A DNA stretch of 64,000 bases from Chamaea fasciata. Taxonomy: Eukaryota; Chordata; Aves; Passeriformes; Sylviidae. The DNA lies in NCBI GenBank assembly GCA_029207755.1, contig JARCOQ010000002.1, positions 55,331,172 through 55,395,171 on the forward strand. The letters run 5' to 3'. Every line of letters begins with the position of its first letter. Within the stretch, counting starts at the first letter, position 1. Positions 1 through 13,800 of this stretch are shown in pieces. The notes below the pieces were generated by a model. That model was not told where the DNA came from. It made no database searches and was given only the letters and a program-made list of their open reading frames with translations. The position numbers and the translations under genes were made by a program.

Positions 1-3000
1 TTCTGACCATCTCTGTGCTTGGGAAGGACTAGGGTGAAGCAAATCGCTGGTCAGACACTGCCTTCCTACCCTGACCCTTATAAACAGCTGGTCAGGTCTC
101 CTGCCAGCATCCGAGTGGAAGATGGGGCTGTCCTACCTTGCTTTAATCTCAGTGTTTCCCAAAGAAGTAAAGACATGATGTGGCTGCTGACCCTCTCCAT
201 CCTCATTAGACCCTGAATCAAGCACTCCTTAAACCCTAGTTCCTGTAAGTAAATCATTACTATGGAATTAGAATTGCAAATTCTAATTACCAAAAAAGAT
301 AAGAATCCAGAACTTCGGTGGGTTATTGAAGACCTAGATAAATTGCCAAACAAGCCAGCAAAGCTTTAAAGTGAGATGGAAAATAAAGCCATAAGACTGA
401 CTTGGAACAAAACCCTTTAATAAGTCTTTTAATTTACTTCGTAGGCATGTCTCATGGGTGTTTGGGTGATTGGAACAGCATCCACCAGATCCATTAATTG
501 CATCAAATCCAGGTGCTTGCTTGAAGCCAACATTTATTGATGCAAATTAACATTTTTGTGTTCAGGTAAATTCCAGCAGCTACTCACGTTTACCAGCAGC
601 TGCAACTACTCTTTGTTTCCACCAAAACAAGTTTTTGCATGTGCATCCGTTGTGCCTGTTTATGAAAATTTATTTATAAATATTCATTTTATATTTTAAT
701 AACTTCTATTTACACCCCTCAAGAAGACCAAATTACCACTGCAGTAATTGGCTCAACACTGACAAATACTTAGGCTGAGATAGAACAGACACTTCTCTGC
801 AGTGAATGCCAGCTTAAACTATTCCTACCCCCTGCTTCTTCTTGAAGTATCTGTGTCAATGCTATCATCTTATCATTTCTTTTTCTTCTGTAGCCAAGTA
901 AACATCTTTAATTAGACTCAATTAATGTGGATTGTGCCTTATATGGAGGCCTGAATTTGGATCACATCCCAACAACTTCAATTTTCCCATCATTTTATCA
1001 TAATCATCATTAATGTCTGGATCTGTAAATTGGTGTTGCTAAAGCTTGGATGATGTCTCAGATTCATGCAACAAGGATAATAAAAACAAATAGAATTGCT
1101 ACCTCAATCACTTAAAAAACCCCCCCACCTTTCTGAAGTTCTATCCAAGAGTAATGGCCTTAGCAGTCCCACCATTGACCCAGAGGCTCTTTTGTTGTTT
1201 TGTTAGCCAAGATGCCCTTAGCTTGTCAATTCATCTTTCCTGGTAGATCAGTGAAAGACAGAGGGATCCACATTTTCCTAGGGTTTTCTTCAGAGTGACA
1301 AATGGCTAGGGCCAGCTCCAGCTATGCCAGATGGTTCTGTACATGAACATCCCTCTCTTGCTGGTTATCTGCAGGACCCCTGCTACCCTGCACAGCCTTG
1401 CCACTGCTCAGATCAGTCTGAAGCAATTACAAGTTGATATCCTGTTTGTTGAGACCTGCCACGGGGCACAGTTTCACCCCACAGGCTGTTGCACACATTT
1501 CACTCAGCATTCAGGTGGCAACCATTCAAAGTGCCCAGTGCTTTATCTGTAGCCGTGACTGCCCACATCCAACGGGCTCTGGGCAGCATGCAGGGTTTGT
1601 GAAGTGAACTCAAATGAAAACCTTGGTTAGGAGAGCAGCAGAAGTGGTAGACTGAGACAAAACATGTAGGTTTTATTATACTGATAGCAACTCCCATTTC
1701 CAAATCACATGGGCTTTTGTGGTGACTCATTTCAGTCAACTGCACAAAGCTACTTTCCGGAGATTCTAGGACACAGCCTGTTGTCATCTTCTCAGAAGCC
1801 AATTTTTCCACAGTGAGTTAAAGGCTTTCCAACTAGAATAATTTTTAGCCTGAAGATGCTGTATTTACAAACTCCCCTTAGCACAGAGATAACTTTTACT
1901 GCTGCAAGTAATCAGAGATTTTTGGTCTTCGAGGAATTCTGTAAGGGTGGCTCTTCATTGAACCAGGCTGATGTATGAAACTGAAGGTTATTTGAAAAGC
2001 TTGAGTATTTGCGGTGTTGTTGTGTTTGAGAGTTGATATCCCTGAGATTCTTCTCCTGGTTTGGTTGTCCAGTTATTTTAAATAGCACCAGTGACTGACT
2101 CCCAGGGGAGAGGATGGACTTAGTTCTCCCTGTTAATAATTGCTACTAATAAATACCCAATGTCAAACAGCAGCTAGACTGGGGGATACCCTGCCCTCCT
2201 GTAGACTGTGGTATTCCCCAGAGATGCCACCACTGCCCACTAAAGCAGAAGTATCAGTCATTGCTGAAAACAGCAGATTCCAGCTGTCCTTGGCTTCCCC
2301 ACATAAATGCAGAGCAGCTGGACCAAGAGCTGTGGGCTCCTAGCAGTGAGCCTGTGAAGAAGGGAAGACTGGTGGAGATATTGGGAAGTCACCAAGGTCC
2401 AATTGGGTGCTGTGGATTCACAGCCAGAAGAGAGTGCAGGGCTGTGCACTGCACCGGGTAAACAGAAATAAGCTGGTCTGTAAGGAATGCATGACAATAC
2501 AGTGAGTCAGATTAGTTCCTAGAAAGAAAATTAGGACAAAAATCTATTTTTTATGCCTCCTTAACTAGGCAGTTTTTGCATCGCAGAAGGAAATGAAGCC
2601 CGTTCTGGGAAAGGCCTTTCTAGTGTCTCTACAAGAAATCAGAGGGAACGAAGGTAAGCTGTCCTCTCCCCTGCCTCTCTGCAGAGCCTCAGAATTGCTC
2701 CCCTGATGTTGGAAATAAAAACAACACCTGCGGGAGCTGAGCTGCCTGGAGACACCATCGATTCTGCTTGATTTGTTTGCTGGCTCGCAGGCAATCTGGC
2801 AGAGCCTGTCCACCTGCCAGACTGCAGGGGCTCGTTGTGTCATGCCAGCAGTGCTTTGGGACCTGCCAGCACTCCCCTGCTGCTGACCCAGGAGAGCAGC
2901 CACCAGTGTGGATGTGCTGCAGCCTGCCACTGCCCACGCTGCTGAGGGTCTGCAGCGCAGCCAGAACCTGCCTTAAACTCCCTGCTGGTGAGCTCCAGGG

Positions 3001-3944
3001 TGGGCGCTGCTTGTCTGGTGAATGTGGAAATTAGAAGAACAAAGACAGGTGCCCTGCTTCACACTTCCTACCAGCCCCCTCTGCATCTTCCTCATCTCCA
3101 GGAGATAACATGACTCTGGGAGTTGCCACCCCTGCTGACAGGGAATGACCAGGTACCCTCAGGTAGCAAGTGGAAGCACCAAAAGATCAAGATCAAATGT
3201 TTAATATAAATATTATTTTGCCTAATTTATTAAATGTGTTCATCTCCACAGGTGAAGCTGAAGGAGCAGCCCCAGTTGCTTTGCAGCTGCTGCTGCACCC
3301 TGGTTCTTCAGCAGCCTCTTCACAGTGAAACCATATCTTGAGTGGTGTGGGATTTCAGCTCACAGAGGAGCAGCCAACTGATCTCCCATGAGGAAAAGGG
3401 AAGAAAGACAGAGAGAATTCTGTGTTTCATCAAATCAGATTGATATCTGCCTCAGCTCCTCTGCAGAAAACCATCACCTTGAAATCTCACATTGGGACTA
3501 TCTGAGCAAAACCTTGTTTAACAAGGAATTTGATAAGGAAATTGAAATATTTCAGGGTCTCTGAAAGGCAGAATGGGAAGTTTTGTGGCCTTCCAACACA
3601 GACTGCAGAATATTAAAAGTATTTGAAAGCCATATAAAATTCACCAAACTTCAGACCCACTGGCAACACAAAAGCTTAATGTTTCTGATCAAGTCTCTGG
3701 TCAGACAGTCAATAGATATTGGCTCCAAAAGCAAGATTCCTCCCCACTGCCTTGATGCTAGGCAGCTTTGGGAAACCTGCCTTCCCTCTCTCTGCCTTCC
3801 TGTTCCCCAGGCACACTTTGTCTCATCTCTCTTGACTCTCTCTGTTCCCCAGGGTAGAGGTGCTCTCCTACCCATCTTAATAGAGCCTCCAAAACTGCAC
3901 TGATTGCAGTTTCTTGGTACTACTTATTGAAAACGAGTAAGAGA
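1..3944. other. Intergenic sequence, no supported gene
   Basis: I see no recognisable exon. Open frames are short and overlap on both strands, for example at 2,565-3,034, which is typical of chance openness in a G/C-richer patch. One small item stands out: a 10-bp inverted repeat with a 3-bp loop at 266-288, just inside a 35-codon frame at 262-369. Confidence 0.6.
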
Positions 3945-4111
3945 AAATAGGGTTGGAAGAGACCTTGAGAGGTCACCAGGCCCATCTGCCTGTTCCAGCA
4001 GAGTCAGATACTGATCTAATCTGTGCTGGACTTCTGCCACCTCCTGCTCTGGCAGCTTGATGAAGGCTACACAATTTTACTTAATAAACTGTTCCATGGA
4101 TGCACTGTCAT

Positions 4112-4638
4112 TGTCCTGGGTTGAAGTATATTCTATCACCAACTTCATGAACTGTTGAAACCAGGTGAGGCAGTGCTCCCTGCCTCCCCCACTCTGGATT
4201 ATCTTCTGTTAATGGGCCCATCAGCACCTTGCCACATGACTCACAGATAACGCCCTCCTGGACTATCTCCTGTTACTGGGCCCATCGGGCCTTATCACAT
4301 GACTCACCATCCCATTGTGAGATGCTCCGCCCAGAGGGAGGAACCAAGCATTCCAGCCTGGATATAAGCTGAGACTCTGAACACCAGAGTAGTGCTTACC
4401 TACTGGACTCCCAGAGGACAAGAGCGACTGCTGGATCTTCTGACCCATTATTTCTACAGGATCACCGCTTCAACAGAACCACTCTGCTTGGACTGCTACC
4501 ACCACAGGGTGTCAGGTTGTATTCTGTCTTTGTCGGTGTTCTTGTACTACTGCATTTATTTATTTCTTTTAATTTTTTCCCTATAAAATTATAATTCTAA
4601 CTCACGATCTCCCACTGGTTTGATTTCAAACTAGTACA
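4112..4638 (+). mobile_element. Solo LTR of an avian endogenous retrovirus (ERVL-like)
   Basis: The element begins TGTCCTGGG and ends CTAGTACA, so it has TG...CA termini, and both sides carry the 5-bp direct repeat GTCAT (4107-4111 and 4639-4643). A 527-bp length, a TATA-like TATAAG at 4363-4368 and a T-rich downstream part fit an LTR on the plus strand. No internal retroviral sequence (gag, pol, env) is adjacent, so it is a solo LTR left by recombination. A 5-bp target duplication is typical of ERVL-class elements, but the class call is inference. The upstream part contains a 63-bp tandem duplication. It is inserted in a minus-strand CR1, whose sequence resumes directly after it. Confidence 0.88.
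4197..4314 (+). repeat. 63-bp tandem duplication in the LTR U3, each copy with an AP-1-type site
   Basis: Copy 1 starts at 4197 and copy 2 at 4260. They share the order GGA-TATCT-CTGTTA-TGGGCCCATC, then CACATGACTCA, with scattered differences; the second copy is a little shorter. The consensus AP-1 heptamer TGACTCA falls at 4237-4243 and 4300-4306, exactly 63 bp apart. Duplicated enhancer blocks upstream of the TATA box are common in retroviral U3 regions. Confidence 0.85.
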
Positions 4639-4740
4639 GTCATCTTTACCATGAGAAAGCTTTCCCTAGTACCCAAGCAAAATTTCTCTATTGATAATTT
4701 AAGCCCCTTCCATTTTGTCTTGTTCTCCAAGGACACAGAG

Positions 4741-7700
4741 AGCATGCCCTTTTCCTAGCTTGCAATATTTATCCTATTTGAAAACTGGTAGTTCTTCTAT
4801 TGAAAACTGGTACAGAACTGGTATTTCTTCTGTAGACTAAACAATCCCAGAGACTTCCCTCACATGTGTCAGTGCCAAAAGCAGCAAAGTCTTGACAATA
4901 ATTTTAGTCTCACTAAAGGGAACTTTTGAATACAAGCAGAGAGTGAATTTTCCAACAGTGGAGTACCTAACCTGGCAAGCAGAAGTGATGAGACATATCC
5001 CTTCTGCACACTTGCTGATGCCACCAGTGTCTGGCTCCACATTAGCCTGAAACCCAAAGTGAAACTCAGCCACTGAGACCTCACAGAAAGTTTGCACAGA
5101 TGTATGCAAATCTGCTGGCTTTGTGCTGCCTTGCTTGGCGGGACTTGGATGTGGGTGTGATGATGGCTGGCCAGGAAAGGTGAGGGAACAGCAGCCACAT
5201 TGCACCTGGACAGGGAGAGACTGTCAGCTCCAAGCCTCTTATGTGAGCTGCCTGGGGCTGGTTGGCAGGGATGAGGTGGGATGGGATGGGGTAGAGGAAG
5301 GTCTGAAGGGCAAGGAAGTGGCAACGTGAGAAGGAACATATAACTAGAAAACCAAGAGCTGTGAGATATCTGTGCAGGCCATCAGACTGTGAAGGAAAGT
5401 GAGCACTGCTCTTGTTGTCTAGCTTAGCTGTGGTGCTTGGCTGAACAAAGGGCCCCATTTCACTGCTTCCTCTGGTGTATGTGCTGCTTGTGCTGCCTTT
5501 TTACTCCTGCTCTGAAGTGGTGATGGAGCCAAGGTGCAGCATGCCAAGGACTATGACAATTCTCTGTGACTTCCCTCTCCCACCTTCCTTGACAGCCCAG
5601 ACTCAATGCCTAGTAAAGGCTTGGAGAAAACAGGAATAAAGCAAAACAATCCTGCTGCCAAGTCTGGGGAAATGAAGCCAAAGACTGATGTAACATTCAA
5701 AGAATACATAAATGACACCATTAAATGCCATAAAATTCTGTACCTTATCTGAAGATCCAGAAGCTGCAAGACCTTTAATGGAATTTGAGGGAAACATTTT
5801 TAAGCAAGACTGGCAGTGACAGTATATTAACTCACAATTACAGATGGGTATCAGACCCAGTGAGCGGCAAGCTTTGAAAGGGCCAGGTAATCTCCTGAAC
5901 ACCAGCTGCATCCAAAGAGATCGTGGGTCTCAGAACACATGGCAAACTACCTACAGGAAATGTTTCCCTGCCATTTAAATTGTTTCGGGACAGTGTTAGG
6001 AACCGGCCAACAGCAAACAAAATACAAATGTTCTGAGTTGATGTGCAAGGCACACTCCCTTTTCCTGGCATTTACTCTACTTTTTACCCTGGATACACCA
6101 GGGTGAGTCCTGAGATATCCTTTGTGTGTTCCCCACAGCTTTGAATAGAAAGTCTTTTTTCTGTCTGTGTTTTGTCCTTCTTATCTAAGCATTATATCTA
6201 ACACAGCTGGAACAAAACTGCCCTGTGGAAATCATGTGCTAAGCAGAAGTCTTTGCTGAATGGCTTGCAAGCATCTTTCTTTCAGAACCATAACCACTTC
6301 TGACCTTTTCTCCATGTGACTTTAGGTTGCTCTGGGCTCTCAGGTTAAAAACCCTGTACCAGCAGAGAAACTCCAGATGGAAGGCTGTTTTCACCATCCT
6401 CTGAATGTCCTCTCAAGCAATTTGCTGCCATTAAAAATCCAGGCAAACAAGATAACTGCACACATAAATACTGTTTGTGCTTTACACTAAATATTGCTGG
6501 GTGGAGGAGCCTTGACCAATAACAGAGTGGAGTCCCCTGCTTATTTGCACCATGGCCTTGGCATTTGCAGAGGCAATAAGCAATTTTCCTTGAGTTGTTC
6601 GACCAGATACAGATTTTTGGAGTATAAAGCTGAGCAAACAGTCAAAAACATTACTTGTGCTTCTCTTCCAGTCAATGTAAAGAGGGAAGGACTCCACAAA
6701 GGGGCTGCATCCCATCTTTCCTGGACACCTTTTTAAGGATGGTGGTGACACTCATCTTACTGATATTTTTAGACCTGGCTGCCTCTGCTGTGGCAGGGAG
6801 ACTTTCCATCTCTCATTGGCTGAAGGCTGATGGAACCATGCTCTTTCACTGCAAATTCTCATCTCACTCACTCCATTTTAGACCTGGAAGCTCTCCATGA
6901 AAATTAAAGGCTCAGTTTCATAAGGTTCTTCCAGCTGCTCAACACAAGCCCTCCATAAACTGGCTAGTGAAGAAGGGTTTACAGCAGCCTGGTAAAGTGA
7001 TGCATACTAATGCGGCTTTGAGTGAGTGGACCAAATTATATTTTTTTCCATAATAACATAAAATTTTCCCTTAGGAAGCTCATTCTCCTGGTGTCTCAAG
7101 AAGTCTGGACATAAGCATGTGTTGGCTTTGAAATCACTCAGTGACTCAACTCCTCAATAGAGACCAATAGTGAGAGAGAGGTTTGGGTGGGTTTTTGTTG
7201 GGTGGGGTTATTTTTTGTTTGGTTGGTTTGGGGTTTGTTTCTCGTCTCTGTTTTTCACTTGCATTCTATACTTCAACTATCCCAGTCAGGGGAAGGCCAG
7301 CCAGAGCTGGCTGAATTTTCAAGTCTCTCTGTGTGTCCTCCAGAGAAACTCAAATCCCAAAGCCACACAAACAGACCAACAGTGCAAGAATGGAAATCCT
7401 GTTCAGGCCCCAGTGAGGCTCATTCTGCAATGTCCTCTCTGCTAGATCTTAGCAGGGTTTGTCACAATCGCCAGATTTTTGTCTTTTAACAAACATGACG
7501 TATCTTGGTTCCATTTCCTCCCTTGCTTATCACTATTTTGTTAGCTTGAAGATAACTTCCAGGAGATCTGCTCTCACCTTAAAGTCTGATCAAAGCAAAT
7601 TCCCGGGGCTTTTAAAAAGAAGTTATAGGGGAAGAGGGTGGGTGTCTTTCTGTCTGGTAACAGTTTATTTTAATCTGCCTGTTTTCTCTTTTTGTAATCC

Positions 7701-10700
7701 ATAAGCACTCATGTGTTTAGAAGGCTTGCCAGTTATGATAGGTTTCCTTAACGTTACTGTAAGAGGCAAGGCTAAACACAGCTGTCTGGTGCCTGGAATC
7801 CTTAGGAGTCCTGCAGGACCTGACTTGGAAAAAATAAACTGAACTTTAGACATACTCAAGCTAAAGGGATTTTTCAGCCAACTCCTTTGTAAAGAGTCAA
7901 AAATTCTAAGTAGATATGGTGGGACTAATTTGTGTCTGGGGTCACTTCAGTAGCTGTTCTGGCACTCTGCTCAGAATTCATTTGCTGCTGTTCCTCCTCT
8001 ACAAAAATCCTTGTGCTGGGAACAGGCAGTATATAAATCAGAAACCAAGGCTTAACTTTGCAACTTTTATGTTCATGGAAATGAATAGAGAAGAACTACT
8101 AATGGAGAAGGCATGCATCTAAATGTCAATGTAATAGTGCATTTGATGAGTTTTCATTAACTGCCAGAGCTGAAATAAACATTTCAGGATAATATGTGCC
8201 AAAACACTTTGAAATATTCAGAGAGCACGTGAAGATGCATGCTGTGAAAAGGAGATAGATGCCATTCTGCATCATCTTTGATTTTCAGTCTAGATTTTGA
8301 TTGTTCATCCAAATTTTAGAGTAGCCTGATAGGCCTCTGAGTCATCATCTGGAAGGGCAAACCAGACATTGATTATTATCCCAGAATAACACCAATGGAA
8401 AGTGTGTCCAAACCTCCAGCAAGACAAAATGCCCTACGTTTCCCTATGGGTAGTTTGTGGTGGGTTGCTATTTTTTGTATCCAACTTCTAAGCTTAATTT
8501 GCAGTGCAGAAGGAAAGGCTTTCCCACAGATGGAGATTAAGAAGAGGAGCTGAATTCAGACACTCTACAGTTGTACCTATCTTACTGCACCTGAGCACAG
8601 TTCCAAGCTCCTCATCTGGAGGCATGCACCAGACATACCCTAGTCCAGGTACTCACCAGACTCTGAGCTTTCCTGTCACACAGCTTTCCACAGAGAGGCA
8701 ACCCAAACCAGGTGGTGAGAATGGTCTGCTCTGAACAGGTCCCCAGTGAGGGAGGTGAGTGGCTCCAATTGAATCCCATGCATGAGTGGACAAGTTTGGC
8801 TTCTGTGCTGGTGTCTGGAATAGCCTCAGGTCCTCCTCCCACAGGAAAGGGGATCCTGAGGACACTGTGCTCCTATGTGCTAACAGCAGGTGATGCAAAT
8901 ACTCCCTCTGTGCATCTCCTTGGCACAAATGTAATTTGCCATCTGAAACCCTGCAGGGGCCTGGGATGCAATGCGTTCCTTAAACCCTGTGTGAAGGCAG
9001 GGAGGACAGCTGCAGAAAAGCGTTGCAACAGAATGACAAATCAGGGAATGAACTCAGAGGCATTAGAGAAGGGCAAATAATGGATTGGAAAAGCTTTTGG
9101 AATTCTTCCAAGCACCACACTTTTGTTTTATTTTCAAATGTACCACATTACAAGAAAGAGACATGACTCTCTAATGTTTCTCCTGGAAAAACTGGAATTG
9201 AATGTTATTTTTAGAAATAGTATGTGCTCACAGATATTAACAAATGTTTAAGTATTAATTGCATGAGAGGTAATTTCTTCAGCAAACACTTCATTTTCTG
9301 ATTCATACAGCAGCTCTCCTGTTGCCTCTCTACCTTTAAAAAAACGAATATGTCAGTACTGCCAAAACCATACTATGCACAACTTATAAAAATGTACATT
9401 CTTTCAAAATAGCAACACCTGTTGTACATGTGCTTCTCCCAAAAGCCCCTAGATGACTTGGGTAAGTTCTCAGCAGGGAGTAGGTATGTAACGATGAGGT
9501 TTAGGTGATGAGTACAAGTATTAATTTGTAAATCAGTGATTACTCAAAGCAATAATCATAGTTAAAAACTAGGAGAAATCTGCAGGATGAGTTATGTTTC
9601 CCCACACCGGTCAGTGAGTCACCCTGAACATCACAAAGAGGACTGGCTAAATTCGTTAGAAACTGGTCCCTGTGTACAGCTTGCTTATAGTAAACAGCAG
9701 ATCAGTTTGATGTCAGACCTATAAATGCATGAACACACATGGACATTCACATACATGCTTTCTTCTCACAAATGGAAGCCACATTCATAACAAATATTGG
9801 GATTTGGGGAGGTTTTATACCTACCTTCAGTGCTACTGTGTTACTTTTCAGATCCAGGTGAATTCAGCAGAAAATACCATGGCAATATTTTGAAGGGCCC
9901 TACTGTGTTTCGAAAAAGTGTTCCTTCATTAAAAATGCATTAAAACCCACTGAAATCTGAGGTACGTATCAATATTAAAGTAGGCACTTGAGGTTTACTT
10001 TCCTTAGATTGATCTCACTCCTGTGCAAAGTCTGCCTTGGTAAATGCCAGCTGTGTGGTTTTGTTGTTTTCTTTGAAATTGCTGTGCCCACATTGAAAAA
10101 ATCTGCTAAATAATATCACAGTGAAAGCAACACTCTTCTGTAGGAACTGATCTTTTTCTTAGCATGTAGAAAAAAAAATCAAAGCTTGACATTATTCTTC
10201 CATGTTCAAAGACATGTCTTAAATCAATAAATTTATCGGATTCGCTGCTATTTTGACACCACTGAAACAGTAGAGGAGTTGCACGTTCTTGTATATGACT
10301 TGAATTTGTTCCTAAACATAAATATGAATAAGCAGAGCATCTGCAGCTACTCTGGATGCACTGAAATGACAAGTGCTATCAATCCTCATGCTTCAGGGTA
10401 CATCATCTGAAAACCAGCTGAGGTCAGGGAGAAATATCCCCCACTGGTATAATATTGACTAATTGGCTTCATTACAAGCCTTTTATGTCTTTCTCTAAAA
10501 AATTTTACATTAGCCACTAGATGGACCAGTGGCCTGATCTGGCATGGCAATTCCTGCATATCTAATCCACAAAACAGTTGGCAATGGGTGCTGCTCCTGT
10601 AATCACTGGATCAGCAGCACAGCAGCTGGAAGGGAATCAGCCGGCATCCCCACAGTAGCATGGAGCACTCCAGATGAGGTCTTAGTCAGGAGGTGAGAAA

Positions 10701-10830
10701 GAAGAGGAGGCTTTTTGCCATGGTGAGCACATTTATGGAATATCTGATTTGCCGACATCTGATATATCTGATGTGCAGCATCTGAAGTACACATCACCTG
10801 ACCTAGAATACAGACAAGGGCAAGAAAATT
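4741..10830. other. Intergenic sequence, no supported gene
   Basis: This is unique-looking sequence of average composition. A short degenerate duplication sits at about 4,780-4,835 (AAAACTGGTA with TTCTTCT repeated). There is a G/T-rich patch at about 7,180-7,245. No coding exon, RNA gene or clear transposon could be supported. Confidence 0.6.
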
Positions 10831-10895
10831 AGAATAGAATAGAATAGAATAGAATAGAATAGAATAGAATAGAATAGAATAGAATAGAACAGAAC
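10831..10895. repeat. Pentanucleotide microsatellite (AGAAT)n
   Basis: Eleven uninterrupted AGAAT units (10831-10885) are followed by two AGAAC units. The next 60 bp hold degenerate relatives (TAGCCTAGCAGAACAGGG, then CATAACATAGC), suggesting an older, decaying edge of the same array. Confidence 0.97.
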
Positions 10896-13800
10896 AATGT
10901 AGTCTAGCCTAGCAGAACAGGGCCTAGCATAACATAGCATTGGACACATCTGAAGGTTGTATACAGGAACAAGAATCCTGGAACTGGAGGTGAGCCAGTG
11001 CTTGTCTGTGAAGCCCTAGCTAATCAGATGCCAACCTACTTCTTTACTTTCACTGCAGAGAGGGAGAACAGATGGGTGGGCTGGAATGAAATACAAAATA
11101 AAAGCAGGCGCCTGTGGTCAACTTTACACAAAGGATGATAAACCCCCTCATTATATAACAGAGAGCCAAAGTACGTTAATACTTCTTTAATGGCACTTCC
11201 CATAGAAGCAAAATCTGCATCTGCTTGTTAGCCACAAGGTGCTTGGGTGATTATCAGTGAAAGGGAGCAGAAGGCCGTACGTGATGCAATTAGGAAGGTT
11301 GCTCAGAGAGCAATTTCACTGCTGAGATGAGGTCCATGCTATCAGAAACAGAGATTTTACCAGACTGTAAGAATCAGAAGACAGAGTGAGAGGCTTCTGT
11401 TATCTAGTTAGCTGAGTCATAGGTCAAGGTATATTTTCCATCCAAGGCCATTCTTTCTAATATGTCACACTTCAGTGACACTTGAGACTCAAAATGGAGC
11501 AATCTTTTTTGTCTGGCTGCTTGCCAGGGTAGCTGGAGACTTCTGGGCTGTGTACTGACAATGCTTTACTCAACTAAAAGCAATTGTACTCTCTTTCTGT
11601 CCTCAGGAGGAAAGCAGGTTACAAAACAGCATCTTCATGTCCCTTTATGTGAAAAACACACTACTCAAGCTTATCTGTCATGAATCATATACACAGGTTA
11701 TCCCATAACCAACTAAATAAACACTGACACAGATGTCTCTAAGGAACAACCCTGTTGACAGTTGTCTTGCCATTGCAATGCATGGCAATATTCAGGAAGC
11801 TGAGGTAGCCCCAGGTGGTTGGTTTTTCTAAAACTTTGTGTTTTCCTCATTTGACCTATTTACTCATATTTGGAAAAGTTTTGAGGAAATTCTTCTGGAA
11901 ATATGGGACTCTGGTCTTGTTTAGACTAAAGTCTATTTCTTACCTACTAGAAGGTAGCCAGCAGGTGAGGGTGGCTTACAGGCAGCTCAGACCTCCCACC
12001 TGAACTGAGCATGCTACATATAAATACCTCCACCCTGTGATGGTACCAGGCTGCTGGGTCTTCTGCATCTCTCATGGTCAAGAAAATGAGCCAGAAAAAC
12101 CAGCATCTTTGTCTCCTACCCAATGTGTCAAAAAGCAAATGGGACATCTACCTTTCCCTTCCTGTAGACTCTTCAGGAAATGCATGCGGTGATCTGTGTT
12201 TCTTGATCACTTGGGAGAATTTCAGTATTCTGACCATAAGAAGATGAAGCATCCTCAATAAACTGGTTGGGGTAAACTGGCCTTTGTATATCTGGGACTC
12301 AGATCCTAAGCAATAATTTTTTGGTTTTTTGATGTCATAGGCTGTGAAGCTCAGAGGAGAATCGCCGAAAAGGACCTGGTCTTTCACCCTCAACACAACT
12401 TTTGAAACTGCCTTTGTAACCTGCTGTCCTTCAGGTCAGCCTCAAGATACTCCTGCGCACTTGTGACCTCTGAGCAACGTTCGCAACATGTTGTGGACAT
12501 TGGGACAGCCACAGCACTCACCCCAGGCAGATCTGTGAAGGTGGACTATGAAGCACCAAAATGGTTGTGACCATCAGTGGATGTGAAAGGGCTGCACAGC
12601 TGGTCTCTAACACTGTAGGGGATTCCCTGACCCCTGGCCACAGGGCAAAGGAGGTGACACAGAGACAGTAGCAGGCATGTGGGTAATGTTGACAGGGATG
12701 ACTAATTACTGACACACCATTTTTCATTGTTTCTCAGTTTGGTTTTGGCAGGGTGTTTTTCCACCAGGTGGAGAGCATAGGAGATTCAAATCCCACCTTT
12801 CTGCATGGGGACTAGGAATGAAGGTGCTGGCATATTTAGTTTCACTCCTGAAGTCATCTACCCAAACTGAAAGGGACCACCAAGAGAGAAGTAGAGTTCA
12901 CAGTTTCCAAGGTGTCAAAGCTGACATTACTGCATTTCACCCCATTTCTGATTCAAGGGGGGATTCTGTTTCAAAAAAACCTTTGTTCTCAGGCACAAGA
13001 AAGTGACATTTGAAGCTTTCTAAAAATAAATATGTAGTTAAAATGAATCTGGTACAATTCGTCTCTTAGCTCTGGAGAGCACGTAGAAGAGGGGGACGAA
13101 AGGAGAGGACAATGAATTTATAATCTGGCTTTTAGCAAGGTGTAAATTAACCACCCAGATTCCCACCAATTACACCACAGACAGGAAACCAGCTGGTGGA
13201 GGGTGCAGTGAGTTTGTTGTTCTTCCTTGCACAATGACTATGTGTGTTATTGATTTCACAGGCCTAACCATGACTGGTATATTTTTTAGATCTCGCCTGT
13301 TGCCTTTTTATGTTTTCAGATCAGCTATGCATTTCATCAGCCTCCTGCCCACCAGCAATCATAAAATATGAGCCTTTGTGGGAAAGCAGAGATGTAGAAA
13401 GAGTTTCTTGTGAAATGGTGGCTGGGATTGTTCCAGACACCTCCAGCCAGCTGCTCTCCAGGCAGCAGCTTTGTGATACAAGAGACAGTAAACATCAGCT
13501 TTGGAAAGTCAGACAGTTGGGCCCTTTGGCTGCAGGCCCACTGAACAAGTTCTCCTGACTACTGAGGCATGGCTCGGAAAATAAAAGGGCTCTTTAGTGC
13601 TGATATCTTTGGACGCCACTGTGCAATATAGCGGGAATCAGTCCAGGCTATTCCTACCTGCTTTGCATCTTAGGCTATAAAACAAATACAAGCACATCAG
13701 TAGTTTCCTGGTGCTTGGTTTTCATTAAAGTATCTCCTGCTGTTAATCCTGCCCAGTCCAGCCTCAGGCAATGCAATGTCACCAGGCTGCTGCATGGCCA

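Larger units (their letters stand above)
3945..4740 (-). mobile_element. CR1 LINE 3' fragment, split by the solo LTR
   Basis: The left part (3945-4111) has the CR1 3'-end signature in reverse orientation (GGTTGGAAGAGACCTTGAGAG, then a stretch ending ACTGTTCCATGGATGCACTGTCAT). The right part (4644 to about 4740) continues the same element with the family's familiar blocks (TTTCCCTAGTACCCAAGC, then CCCTTCCATTTTGTCTTG). The LTR and its 5-bp duplication sit between the halves. It is old and diverged and encodes nothing. Confidence 0.82.
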
